Positions 8,483 to 14,197 of a stretch of 14,197 nt of DNA are shown here, one piece after another. How positions within the stretch are numbered: position 1 is the stretch's first letter; each line of letters begins with the position of its first letter. The stretch is from assembly GCA_015654715.1 (NCBI GenBank), contig JAATGK010000502.1, forward strand, positions 1 to 14,197, written 5' to 3'. Origin of the DNA: Alphaproteobacteria bacterium (GTDB lineage: Bacteria > Pseudomonadota > Alphaproteobacteria > Micropepsales > Micropepsaceae). Made by a program: the position numbers and the translations under genes. The notes under the pieces are model-generated. The model did not search any database. It was not told the DNA's origin and saw only the letters and a program-made list of their open reading frames with translations.

Positions 8483-8950
8483 ATGCCGAAGCCATCCGTT
8501 TTGTTCGTTTGTTTGGGCAATATCTGCCGTTCGCCGCTGGCCGAAGCCGCATTCCGCGAGGAGGCGAAACGGATCGGTCTCGATATCGAGATCGATTCCG
8601 CCGGCACCGGCGGTTGGCATGCCGGGGAGCCGCCCGACCACCGCGCCATTGCCACCGCCCGCAAACACGGCATCGACATTTCCAGCTATCGCGCGCGAAA
8701 GGTGACGGTGGGCGATTTCCGCCGCTTCACCCACATTATTGGCCTCGATTTCGAGAATCTCGCCGATCTGCAGCGATTGCACCCGCACGACGGCACCGCC
8801 GATCTCAGTCTGTTGCTCGATCATGTGCCGGAACGGGCCGGCGAGGCGGTGTCCGATCCCTGGTATGGCGACATGTCCGACTTCGACGTCACCTGGAACG
8901 ACGTCACCGCTGGGGCCAAGGCGCTGGCGGCCGAACTGGCGCTGCTATGA
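8483..8950 (+). CDS. Low-molecular-weight protein tyrosine phosphatase (possible ribulosamine-5-phosphatase)
   Basis: A 155-residue cytoplasmic phosphatase of the LMW-PTP family, the usual length for the family. The catalytic P-loop is complete near the N-terminus: C10-L-G-N-I-C-R16-S17, with nucleophile C10 and phosphate-binding R16. The general acid is D125 in the conserved 'DPWYG'. The ATG at 8483 places the P-loop at the normal distance from the start. The frame is open further upstream (TTG at 8426), but that adds residues foreign to the family. No good ribosome site is visible. Its stop overlaps the start of the kinase gene by four bases (ATGA), so the two are almost certainly co-translated. 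That neighbour suggests a role in protein repair: human LMW-PTP-A has been identified as a protein-ribulosamine-5-phosphatase. A signalling or exopolysaccharide role is less likely because no tyrosine kinase or polymer genes are nearby. The family call is secure; the substrate is inferred. Confidence 0.93.
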   Translation: MPKPSVLFVCLGNICRSPLAEAAFREEAKRIGLDIEIDSAGTGGWHAGEPPDHRAIATARKHGIDISSYRARKVTVGDFRRFTHIIGLDFENLADLQRLHPHDGTADLSLLLDHVPERAGEAVSDPWYGDMSDFDVTWNDVTAGAKALAAELALL

Positions 8951-9753
8951 AAGATCTCGGCAAGCGCGGCGCGGCACTTCTCGGCGGCACATTGCAGGAC
9001 GTGACCGGCATGGGCGGCGGTTCGTTGTCGCAGCTCGTCTGCCTCCGTCTCACCGATGGACGGCAAGCGATCGTCAAGACCGGCCCAAACCCGCGTGCCG
9101 AAGCGGCGATGCTTGGTACCATCCGCGCTGCCGGAGTGCCCGCGCCGAACGTGCTGGCGGCCGATGACGAGGTTCTGGTGCTGGCGCTGGTGAAAGATGC
9201 GGGCAGCGTCTCGGCTGCTTGGGACGACCTCGGCAGGGTGCTCAAAACTCTACATGCGGCCCACGGCTCGCGCTACGGCTGGGACGTCGATTACGCCTTC
9301 GGCTCCGTTGCCATCGTCAATACGTGGTCGGAAGATTGGCCGGCGTTTTGGGCCGAGCATCGCCTTCTCAACAACGCCGAATTCGTCAGCGTCGAGCTGG
9401 CCCGCCGTCTCGAACAATTGGCGGCCGATCTCGGCAACCGTCTGCCGCGCGCGCCGGAGCCGTCGCTGCTGCATGGCGATTTGTGGGGCGGCAATGTGAT
9501 GGTGGCGAACGGGAAGGTCAGCGCTCTGATCGATCCGGCCAGTTATTACGGCCACGGCGAGGTCGACATCGCCATGCTCGAGATGTTCGACCATCCCGCG
9601 GCGGCGTTTTTTGCGTCGTATGGAAAATTGGAAACCGGCCACAGGGAGCGGATTGACATCTACCGCCTGTGGCCGGCTCTAGTTCACTTGCGCCTGTTCG
9701 GCGGCGCCTATCGCCCCTTGGTCGAAGGGCTTCTTTCAGGTCTTGGCGTCTAA
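8947..9753 (+). CDS. Fructosamine/ribulosamine 3-kinase family protein (protein deglycation)
   Basis: A 268-residue cytoplasmic kinase of the fructosamine-3-kinase family, which has the aminoglycoside phosphotransferase-like fold. Family members phosphorylate C3 of ketoamines that form on protein lysines or N-termini when sugars react with amines. The product breaks down and frees the amine. Many bacterial members prefer ribulosamines or erythrulosamines. Visible motifs are 'GGGSLSQLV' near residues 23-31 in the nucleotide-binding region, K44 in 'AIVK', the catalytic loop H176-G-D178-L-W-G-G-N characteristic of the family, and the metal-binding D196 in 'LIDPASYYGHGEVDIAM'. The start ATG 8947 overlaps the phosphatase stop. 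The frame is open upstream, but only as a shadow of the phosphatase gene. Its stop overlaps that of the convergent porin gene by two bases. The family call is strong; the precise sugar substrate is unknown. Confidence 0.92.
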   Translation: MKDLGKRGAALLGGTLQDVTGMGGGSLSQLVCLRLTDGRQAIVKTGPNPRAEAAMLGTIRAAGVPAPNVLAADDEVLVLALVKDAGSVSAAWDDLGRVLKTLHAAHGSRYGWDVDYAFGSVAIVNTWSEDWPAFWAEHRLLNNAEFVSVELARRLEQLAADLGNRLPRAPEPSLLHGDLWGGNVMVANGKVSALIDPASYYGHGEVDIAMLEMFDHPAAAFFASYGKLETGHRERIDIYRLWPALVHLRLFGGAYRPLVEGLLSGLGV

Positions 9754-11426
9754 ATCGAAAGCTGGAAGCGCAGTCCGATGGTGCTCAGTTTCTGTCCGCC
9801 CTTGAGTGTCGGTAACGTGGCGGATGAGCCCGTGGTCGCTGTTGCCGGGGTCGTCTGCGACTGCAGCCGTGACACGTCAATGTACTGATAGTCGACGGCT
9901 ATCCGCACTGCCGGGTTGAGGTACCAGTTGAGGCCCGCGGTCACGATCCTCTGGTCACCGCCGCGCACCGTATTGAAGAAGGTGTAGGTCTTGGCGGTGT
10001 TGGTCCAGCCGGTGATAAGGCTGCTCGGGTCGTTTTTGTGGCTGTTGAGATTGAGATCGCTATAGCGCGCTACGATTTCGAAGGCGCCCCAAGTGCCGTC
10101 TTTGATCGAGAAGTTCTTCGCTGGTTTCGGTGCGCCGAACGTGGCCGTCGCGGCGCTATAGGGGCGGCTCTCGCCGGTAATGATCCAGCTTCCCTGCATA
10201 TACCAGCCGTAGAAGCTGTCGTTCGACGGGTGCACGACTTGGGTTGCTGGCGTGCCGCTGGCCGCCGCGTATACGCCATAGGCCATCGGCGAGCGCGTCA
10301 CGGAATAGCTGGTGTAACCCGCTTGGCCGTAGACGTTCTGGTAATTGCCGGCGGTCTCGACACCCCAACTCGTCACATGACCCGCCGCCATCGCGCCGGT
10401 CGAGACGAGCTGGGTGCCGTTGGAGTCCACCGTGAACTCGGGATAATCGGATAGCGTATAGCTGCTTCTCGCGGTTGCACCCGGCGTGGTCGACAGATTG
10501 GCGGTGCCGGCTTGGGTGAGATCGGGCAGCTTGAAGACGTGCAGTCCGTTGACGCCGACGATCCAGTGCGCATCGTTGGTCGATACCGGCATATAGGAGA
10601 AGCGGGTCGCGACCGCGGCTTGTTCGTCGTAGTTCGCCGCCGGAGTGGTGGATCCGACCTGCAACGCCTTGGCGCCGTCTTGGATCTTGTTGCCAGTCAA
10701 TGACACCGCGCCGAACAGCCGTTCGCCGGTATACAGTACCGTGATGGCGTCGCGGCCTTCAGAGCCTGCGATGTTACGTTGCATGTTGGAAGGCGAATTG
10801 CGTTCGAAGAACATCAGATCGGAAGACGGAGTCGAGTCCTCAATGTTGATTGGTGGAGCATACGCGCCGACGCGCACGGCAAACGGTCCCAATCCGTCAT
10901 ACTGCAGATAGGCGTACATGATGTGGCCCTGCGTTTCGGTCGCGGCGCCGCCGAAGTCATAGAGGAAATAATACGACCAGTCGGAGAACACCTTGCCCTG
11001 CACGCCAAGGAAGACGCGGCGTAGATTGATGCCGCTCGACAGATCGGGACCATAGGCGCTCGGCAGGTTCTTCGAACCGCCGCCTTGGCTGTAGTAGCCG
11101 GTGTCGACCTGCAAAAGCCCGCGCAAATTGGCACTGAAGGCGCCGTCGCCCGACGTCACACTGAGACGACCGTTGGCGATGCCGGGTTTGGCAGCGGCCA
11201 CGATCTGCTTCTTCGCTTCGACGTCGCGCGCCTTGGCGTCATCCTGCTGCTGCTTGAGCGAGCTTTCCTGTTTCTGCGTATCGGCTTTAAGGTCGTTGAC
11301 CTGTTTGCTGAGGGCGCTGATTTGATCTTGGAGAGCCTGTAGCCGGGTATCGGGCGTTGCCGCCAAAGCTGAAGTTGAACTGCCAGCGAGAAACGCCGCG
11401 GCAAGAAGTTTAGTAACGGTCTTCAT
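9750..11426 (-). CDS. Outer-membrane porin of the phosphate-selective porin O/P family
   Basis: A 558-residue outer-membrane channel protein. Residues 1-22 are a signal peptide ending in ALA. Residues about 26-70 form a Gln/Lys/Asp-rich coiled coil (heptads such as 'LQALQDQISALSKQVNDLKAD'), probably a periplasmic trimer stalk. The remainder is a beta-barrel with alternating aromatic and polar residues. It resembles OprO/OprP in segments such as 'DWSYYFLYDFGG', 'ITVLYTGERLFGAVSL' and 'GTWGAFEIVARYSDLNLNSH', and it ends in the short strand 'LRFQLSI'. ATG 11426 is chosen because GAGGA lies seven bases upstream and the signal peptide starts there; the open frame continues to 11636 with non-signal-like sequence. 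It appears to be a single-gene unit. Phosphate selectivity is a family label: no convincing Pho box was found upstream and no pst or pho genes are adjacent, so the transported solute is open. Confidence 0.88.
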   Translation of the reverse strand: MKTVTKLLAAAFLAGSSTSALAATPDTRLQALQDQISALSKQVNDLKADTQKQESSLKQQQDDAKARDVEAKKQIVAAAKPGIANGRLSVTSGDGAFSANLRGLLQVDTGYYSQGGGSKNLPSAYGPDLSSGINLRRVFLGVQGKVFSDWSYYFLYDFGGAATETQGHIMYAYLQYDGLGPFAVRVGAYAPPINIEDSTPSSDLMFFERNSPSNMQRNIAGSEGRDAITVLYTGERLFGAVSLTGNKIQDGAKALQVGSTTPAANYDEQAAVATRFSYMPVSTNDAHWIVGVNGLHVFKLPDLTQAGTANLSTTPGATARSSYTLSDYPEFTVDSNGTQLVSTGAMAAGHVTSWGVETAGNYQNVYGQAGYTSYSVTRSPMAYGVYAAASGTPATQVVHPSNDSFYGWYMQGSWIITGESRPYSAATATFGAPKPAKNFSIKDGTWGAFEIVARYSDLNLNSHKNDPSSLITGWTNTAKTYTFFNTVRGGDQRIVTAGLNWYLNPAVRIAVDYQYIDVSRLQSQTTPATATTGSSATLPTLKGGQKLSTIGLRFQLSI

Positions 11427-11433
11427 CGATATG

Positions 11434-11438
11434 TCCTC
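11434..11438 (-). promoter_or_regulatory. Ribosome binding site that fixes the porin start
   Basis: On the minus strand, GAGGA is separated by seven bases from the ATG at 11426. Together with the signal peptide that begins there, it decides against the longer reading frame reaching 11636. Confidence 0.7.
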
Positions 11439-11689
11439 GCTGCGATCGCCGCGAATGCGGCCCATCGGTATGCGCGCGAGGCTAGGTGGCTCTTGGTTAA
11501 TTCGGCTCCTATCGGTGTGGCTGTTGATGCGTTTCGCCACATCAGTACTTTCACGCGTAATTTGGGGCAGCACACGCACAGACGGCGTGAAGTTCATTAT
11601 CCTGTTAACCGCATTGATCCGCGTGCGTCGCGACATCGGCGGTATTGCGCTGGCTGCACGGTGGTTACGGTTGATCGAATAGGAAAAAT

Positions 11690-11707
11690 TTGCATCAAAA
11701 AATGCAA
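11690..11707. repeat. Perfect inverted repeat, candidate operator
   Basis: TTGCAT (11690-11695) and ATGCAA (11702-11707) are exact reverse complements separated by CAAAAA. The element lies in the most A/T-rich part of the region between the porin and chemotaxis genes. The short arms and spacing look more like a dimeric regulator site than a terminator. I do not recognise the regulator. Confidence 0.45.
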
Positions 11708-11721
11708 TCGATCGGCTCTTC

Positions 11722-11738
11722 TTTACACGGATTGTAAA
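11722..11738. repeat. Second perfect inverted repeat, candidate operator
   Basis: TTTACA (11722-11727) and TGTAAA (11733-11738) are exact reverse complements around the 5-base spacer CGGAT. It starts 14 bases after the first inverted repeat. The half-sites have the same bases as the TyrR box but in the opposite order, so TyrR is not implied. The site lies about 300 bases upstream of the porin start and about 470 bases upstream of the che operon. Confidence 0.45.
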
Positions 11739-12197
11739 TCACATACGGAGCAGTTTCGTCCCTGCAACGGAGGCGCCGACACGCGGCTTTTATTTACGGA
11801 AAAATCGGGCGTGCGAGTCGTTCGTTCGCCGTCGTAGAACGGGGCCGCCGTGCGGTCGAGAAGACCGAGGCGAGGCCCGGCAATTGGATGGAATTCCGGA
11901 GGCTGTGCACAACTCATGAACGACCGCGGTTCCACGCTTGATAGGTTCGCCGGTGCCGCTGTTAAGAAATCGGAAACGATTGTAGCAGGCGAAGTTAACA
12001 GCTTGGTATTGCAAATGGCGCAGGCTCTTTTTGCCGAATGCTCTCGGGCTGGGTGGGATTGTTTACCGTCGGTCAGCTAGACCATTACGGGATTTCGGCC
12101 GGAACGGCGCAAGGACGGTTGCGTGCCGGTTATGTTTGATACCAGGGATGGGACGAAATCTTGACGATTAGCGGAGAAACTTGGTGATGGCAGAGGC

Positions 12198-12202
12198 AGG
12201 GG
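12198..12202 (+). promoter_or_regulatory. Likely ribosome binding site of the STAS gene
   Basis: AGGGG lies five bases before ATG 12208. An alternative ATG at 12187 has only GGAG about ten bases upstream. This spacing, and the point where family similarity begins, favour 12208. Confidence 0.4.
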
Positions 12203-12207
12203 AAAGC

Positions 12208-12486
12208 ATGAGCGATAGCATGATACTACCCGCCGTCGCGGATCTCACGGAAGCGGGGCCGTTGAAACAACGTATTGAACAGGCATTGACGTCTGGAATC
12301 GGACTGACCGTCGACGCGTCGGCGGTGCAGCGAATTTCGTCGCCGTGTCTGCAGGTGCTTGTCGCCGGCGTCACATCCTTCGCGAAAGCGGGGGGAGCGG
12401 CGCTCACGATCAGCAATCCTTCGCAAGCCGTCCGGGAAACCGCCTCGGTACTCGGATTAATGAACGCACTAGAGCTGAGCAAGTAA
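12208..12486 (+). CDS. STAS-domain protein at the head of the chemotaxis operon (CheS-like)
   Basis: A 92-residue protein made of a single STAS domain, the fold of anti-sigma-factor antagonists such as SpoIIAA. The pattern is visible in order: 'ILPAVADLTEAGPLKQRIEQAL', the strand 'GLTVDASAVQRISSPCLQVLVAG', then the Ala/Gly-rich helix and 'LTISNPSQAVRETASVLGL'. At the usual DSSG-type phosphosite the sequence reads Ser-Ser-Pro-Cys, so regulation by serine phosphorylation in the SpoIIAA manner is doubtful. One base separates its stop from cheY, so the genes are surely co-transcribed. Small proteins in this position in rhizobial che clusters (CheS of Sinorhizobium meliloti) bind CheA and speed dephosphorylation of CheY1. 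A similar role here is inference from position and size. An alternative ATG at 12187 would add seven residues. Confidence 0.85.
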   Translation: MSDSMILPAVADLTEAGPLKQRIEQALTSGIGLTVDASAVQRISSPCLQVLVAGVTSFAKAGGAALTISNPSQAVRETASVLGLMNALELSK

Positions 12487-12487
12487 C

Positions 12488-12856
12488 ATGGGCAAGACGA
12501 TCCTTACGGTCGACGACTCGCGCACGATGCGCGATATGCTGCGCCTGGCACTGAGCGGTGCAGGTCACACGGTCATTCAGGCCGACGACGGCGTTCACGG
12601 GGTTGAAGTCCTCGAGAAGGCCGGATTGGTGGACGTGATCATCACGGACATCAACATGCCGCGAATGGATGGCTACGGCTTCATCGAACATGTCCGCCGC
12701 GGTTCGGCGAACAGGGTGACGCCGATCCTCGTTCTCACCACGGAGAGCGAGCCGGCCAAGAAGATGCGGGCACGCGATGCCGGTGCAACCGGCTGGATCG
12801 TGAAACCGTTCGATCCCGACAAACTCCTCGCTGCGATCCGCAGGGTTTCTCCATAG
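12488..12856 (+). CDS. cheY: Chemotaxis response regulator CheY
   Basis: A 122-residue single-domain receiver that takes a phosphoryl group from CheA and carries the signal in the cytoplasm. All receiver landmarks are present: acidic pocket D9-D10, phosphoacceptor D54 in 'VIITDINMPRMDG', the switch residue T84 in 'ILVLTTESE', and K106 in 'IVKPF'. The switch aromatic that is tyrosine in E. coli CheY is W103 here. There is no output domain, so it acts by protein contact. It lies one base after the STAS gene and 19 bases before cheA. Alphaproteobacteria often have two CheYs, one driving the motor and one serving as a phosphate sink. A cheY directly upstream of cheA matches the position of the sink-type CheY1 in rhizobia, but the sequence does not settle which role this one has. 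Confidence 0.94.
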   Translation: MGKTILTVDDSRTMRDMLRLALSGAGHTVIQADDGVHGVEVLEKAGLVDVIITDINMPRMDGYGFIEHVRRGSANRVTPILVLTTESEPAKKMRARDAGATGWIVKPFDPDKLLAAIRRVSP

Positions 12857-12875
12857 CTCCATAGGACATTCAACA

Positions 12876-14197
12876 ATGGATCCGATGGAAGCCATTAAAC
12901 AAACCTTCTACCAGGAGTGCGATGAGCTGCTCTTGGCGATGGAGGAAGGCCTTATTGCCATGGAGAATGGCGAGGCCGACTCCGAGATGATCAATGCCGT
13001 GTTCCGCGCCGTGCATTCGATCAAGGGCGGCGCGGGTGCTTTCGGCTTCACTATTCTGGTGGGGTTCTCCCACGTTTTCGAAACCGCAATGGACCTCATC
13101 CGTTCGGGCAAACTCAATCCGACTCCTGATGTCGTGAAGGTGTTGCTGCGTGCTGGCGACAAGCTGTCGGATCATGTGAAAGCTGCCCGCAATGGCACCG
13201 GCGGCGTCGACGATGCCGAGGTCAAGACCGAGTTGGCGCGCCTCACCGGTGCTGATCCCGAAGATAGCGGCGCCCCGGCGCCGGCCGAGTTCGAAAATCT
13301 CGCCTTCTCACCGATCATGATCGATATCGGCGATGACGAGCCTGCAGCGCCCGCGACGCCGGTCTGGCACATCCGTTTTGCGCCGCACGCCGGCCTTTAT
13401 GCCAAAGCCAACGAGCCGTATCTGTTGATGCGCGAGCTTGGCATGCTGGGGCCGATCGAAGTCACGGCCGATTTGTCCGCGCTTCCCGATCTGACGTCGA
13501 TGGAACCCGACCAAGCCTATTTCGCTTGGGACGTGGTGCTGCGCGATTGTCCCGATCGCAGCAAGGTCGAAGAAGTTTTTGAATTTGTCTCGGGCGATTG
13601 CGAGCTCGAGATCACCGAAGAAGTATCGGCTCCGGCCTTGCCCGCGATTTCCGCGCCGGGCCTGCCGTCGCTTGATGATGACGAACCGGCTCCGGCCGCG
13701 CCGCCTATTGCCGAGGTGGAACCCGAAGACAAGAAACCTGCGTCCCCGGTTGCCACGCAAGCGGCGGCTCCGGCGGCTGTCGATGTCGTCAAGCAGACCA
13801 TCCGCGTCGACCTCGACAAAGTCGATCGTCTGGTCAATCTCGTCGGCGAACTGGTCATCACCCAGGCGATGCTGAGCCAGCGTCTGCTCGACAATACACA
13901 GCAAGGCCAGAACGTCAGTGCTGGCTTGGGCGAGCTTGAGCATCTGCTCCGCGATCTGCAAGAAGCCGTAATGGCGATCCGTACCCAGCCGGTGAAATCG
14001 GTGTTCCAGCGCATGCCGCGTCTGGTGCGTGAAACTGCAGCTCAGGCCGGCAAGGAAGTCCGCCTGGAAATCGAAGGCGAGGCGACCGAAGTCGACAAGG
14101 CCGTCATCGAACGTCTCGGCGAGCCGCTGACCCACATGCTCCGCAACGCTATCGACCATGGTCTCGAGACGCCGGAAGAACGCGTCGCGCAGGGCAA
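12876..14197 (+). CDS. cheA: Chemotaxis sensor histidine kinase CheA (3' end beyond the window)
   Basis: Central kinase of the chemotaxis array. It autophosphorylates on its HPt histidine using ATP, under receptor and CheW control, and passes phosphate to CheY and CheB. About 440 codons are visible with no stop. The P1/HPt domain is residues 1-115 with phospho-accepting H47 in 'AVHSIKGGAGAFGF'. A P2-like regulator-binding domain spans about 163-250 ('VWHIRFAPHAGLY...'), followed by an acidic, Pro/Ala-rich linker (about 255-300). The P3 dimerisation helix begins at 308 ('TIRVDLDKVDRLVNLVGELV'). The P4 ATPase domain begins after 'MPRLVRE' and includes the N-box 'HMLRNAIDHG' (420-429, with N424). 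The start ATG 12876 has AGGA about ten bases upstream. The G-boxes of P4 and the CheW-like P5 domain must lie to the right. Very secure. Confidence 0.95.
   Translation, partial: MDPMEAIKQTFYQECDELLLAMEEGLIAMENGEADSEMINAVFRAVHSIKGGAGAFGFTILVGFSHVFETAMDLIRSGKLNPTPDVVKVLLRAGDKLSDHVKAARNGTGGVDDAEVKTELARLTGADPEDSGAPAPAEFENLAFSPIMIDIGDDEPAAPATPVWHIRFAPHAGLYAKANEPYLLMRELGMLGPIEVTADLSALPDLTSMEPDQAYFAWDVVLRDCPDRSKVEEVFEFVSGDCELEITEEVSAPALPAISAPGLPSLDDDEPAPAAPPIAEVEPEDKKPASPVATQAAAPAAVDVVKQTIRVDLDKVDRLVNLVGELVITQAMLSQRLLDNTQQGQNVSAGLGELEHLLRDLQEAVMAIRTQPVKSVFQRMPRLVRETAAQAGKEVRLEIEGEATEVDKAVIERLGEPLTHMLRNAIDHGLETPEERVAQG

Larger units (their letters stand above)
11427..12207. other. Long intergenic region with no convincing gene
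   Basis: About 780 bases lie between the divergent porin and chemotaxis genes. The frames that stay open here are short, carry unremarkable sequence and lack the G/C third-position bias of the neighbours. The segment 11675-11760 is clearly A/T-rich and holds two inverted repeats (listed separately), so it probably contains promoter or operator DNA. One small frame at 11916-12080 (54 codons) has a GGAGG upstream, but the spacing is too long (about 13 bases) and its third positions are only about half G/C. No tRNA-like structure and no clear -35/-10 pair for the che operon was found. An uncharacterised small RNA cannot be excluded by eye. Confidence 0.6.

Noticed and set aside
7991..8824. A 277-codon open frame on the minus strand across the tamB end and the phosphatase gene
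   Set aside because: It is antisense to two secure genes, crosses their boundary and has no domain.
8509..8946. Upstream extension of the kinase reading frame through the phosphatase gene
   Set aside because: The extension is Arg/Pro-rich shadow sequence. The family starts near ATG 8947, which has the typical ATGA overlap.
11427..11636. N-terminal extension of the porin frame
   Set aside because: A proper signal peptide and a GAGGA ribosome site mark ATG 11426 as the start; the extra residues do not resemble a secreted protein's N-terminus.
11493..11837. A 114-codon plus-strand frame upstream of the porin
   Set aside because: It is Arg/His/Cys-rich with no domain, runs through the A/T-rich promoter-like island with its inverted repeats, and has no ribosome site.
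11916..12080. A 54-codon small gene (start ATG 11916)
   Set aside because: The GGAGG is about 13 bases away from the ATG, third codon positions are only about half G/C, and no similarity is recognised. It was kept only as a faint possibility in the intergenic entry.
11427..12186. Pho box, CtrA site (TTAA-N7-TTAA) or sigma-54 promoter in the large intergenic region
   Set aside because: Only single TTAA half-sites were found, with none at the correct spacing. No paired PhoB repeats and no GG-N10-GC sigma-54 core were found at sensible places.
13308..14159. A 283-codon open frame on the minus strand inside cheA
   Set aside because: CheA on the plus strand shows every expected motif over the same bases. 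The antisense translation is an Arg/Phe/Asp-rich shadow.

Overview
This is a GC-rich, densely coded chromosomal stretch that looks alphaproteobacterial. The evidence is the G/C-biased third codon positions, a tamA-tamB pair with an alphaproteobacterial-style TamB, an OprO/OprP-type porin, and a STAS-cheY-cheA chemotaxis gene order like that of the rhizobial che clusters. The genus cannot be fixed from the window. No mobile element, CRISPR array, tRNA or rRNA was seen.

Layout. (1) 1-1373, plus strand: the 3' part of gltD, the small subunit of glutamate synthase; its start lies before the window. An 8-bp hairpin follows. (2) 1408-2730, minus strand: a secreted protein that is almost entirely an eight-bladed PQQ/BamB-like beta-propeller. 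(3) 2877-8389, plus strand and divergent from it: tamA and tamB, overlapping by one base, which encode the two-membrane TAM translocation and assembly machinery. (4) 8483-9753, plus strand: a low-molecular-weight protein tyrosine phosphatase overlapping a fructosamine-3-kinase family gene by four bases. This is a probable protein-deglycation unit. (5) 9750-11426, minus strand: a phosphate-selective-porin-like outer-membrane protein whose stop codon overlaps the stop of the kinase gene. (6) 11427-12207: about 0.78 kb with no convincing gene. It is richer in A/T than its surroundings and contains two short perfect inverted repeats. (7) 12208-14197, plus strand: the start of a chemotaxis operon (STAS protein, cheY, cheA); cheA runs off the right edge.

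How the genes work together. The middle of the window is mostly about the cell envelope: a periplasmic propeller, TamA/TamB and a porin. The phosphatase and kinase could act in sequence, the phosphatase removing the 5-phosphate from protein ribulosamine-5-phosphates and the kinase phosphorylating C3 so that the adduct falls off. The STAS-CheY-CheA trio resembles the CheS-CheY1-CheA phosphate-sink arrangement described in Sinorhizobium. No wholly new system is evident. The most interesting points are the deglycation pair, the STAS protein with a non-canonical phosphosite, the propeller gene sharing a promoter region with tamAB, and the inverted repeats in the large intergenic region.
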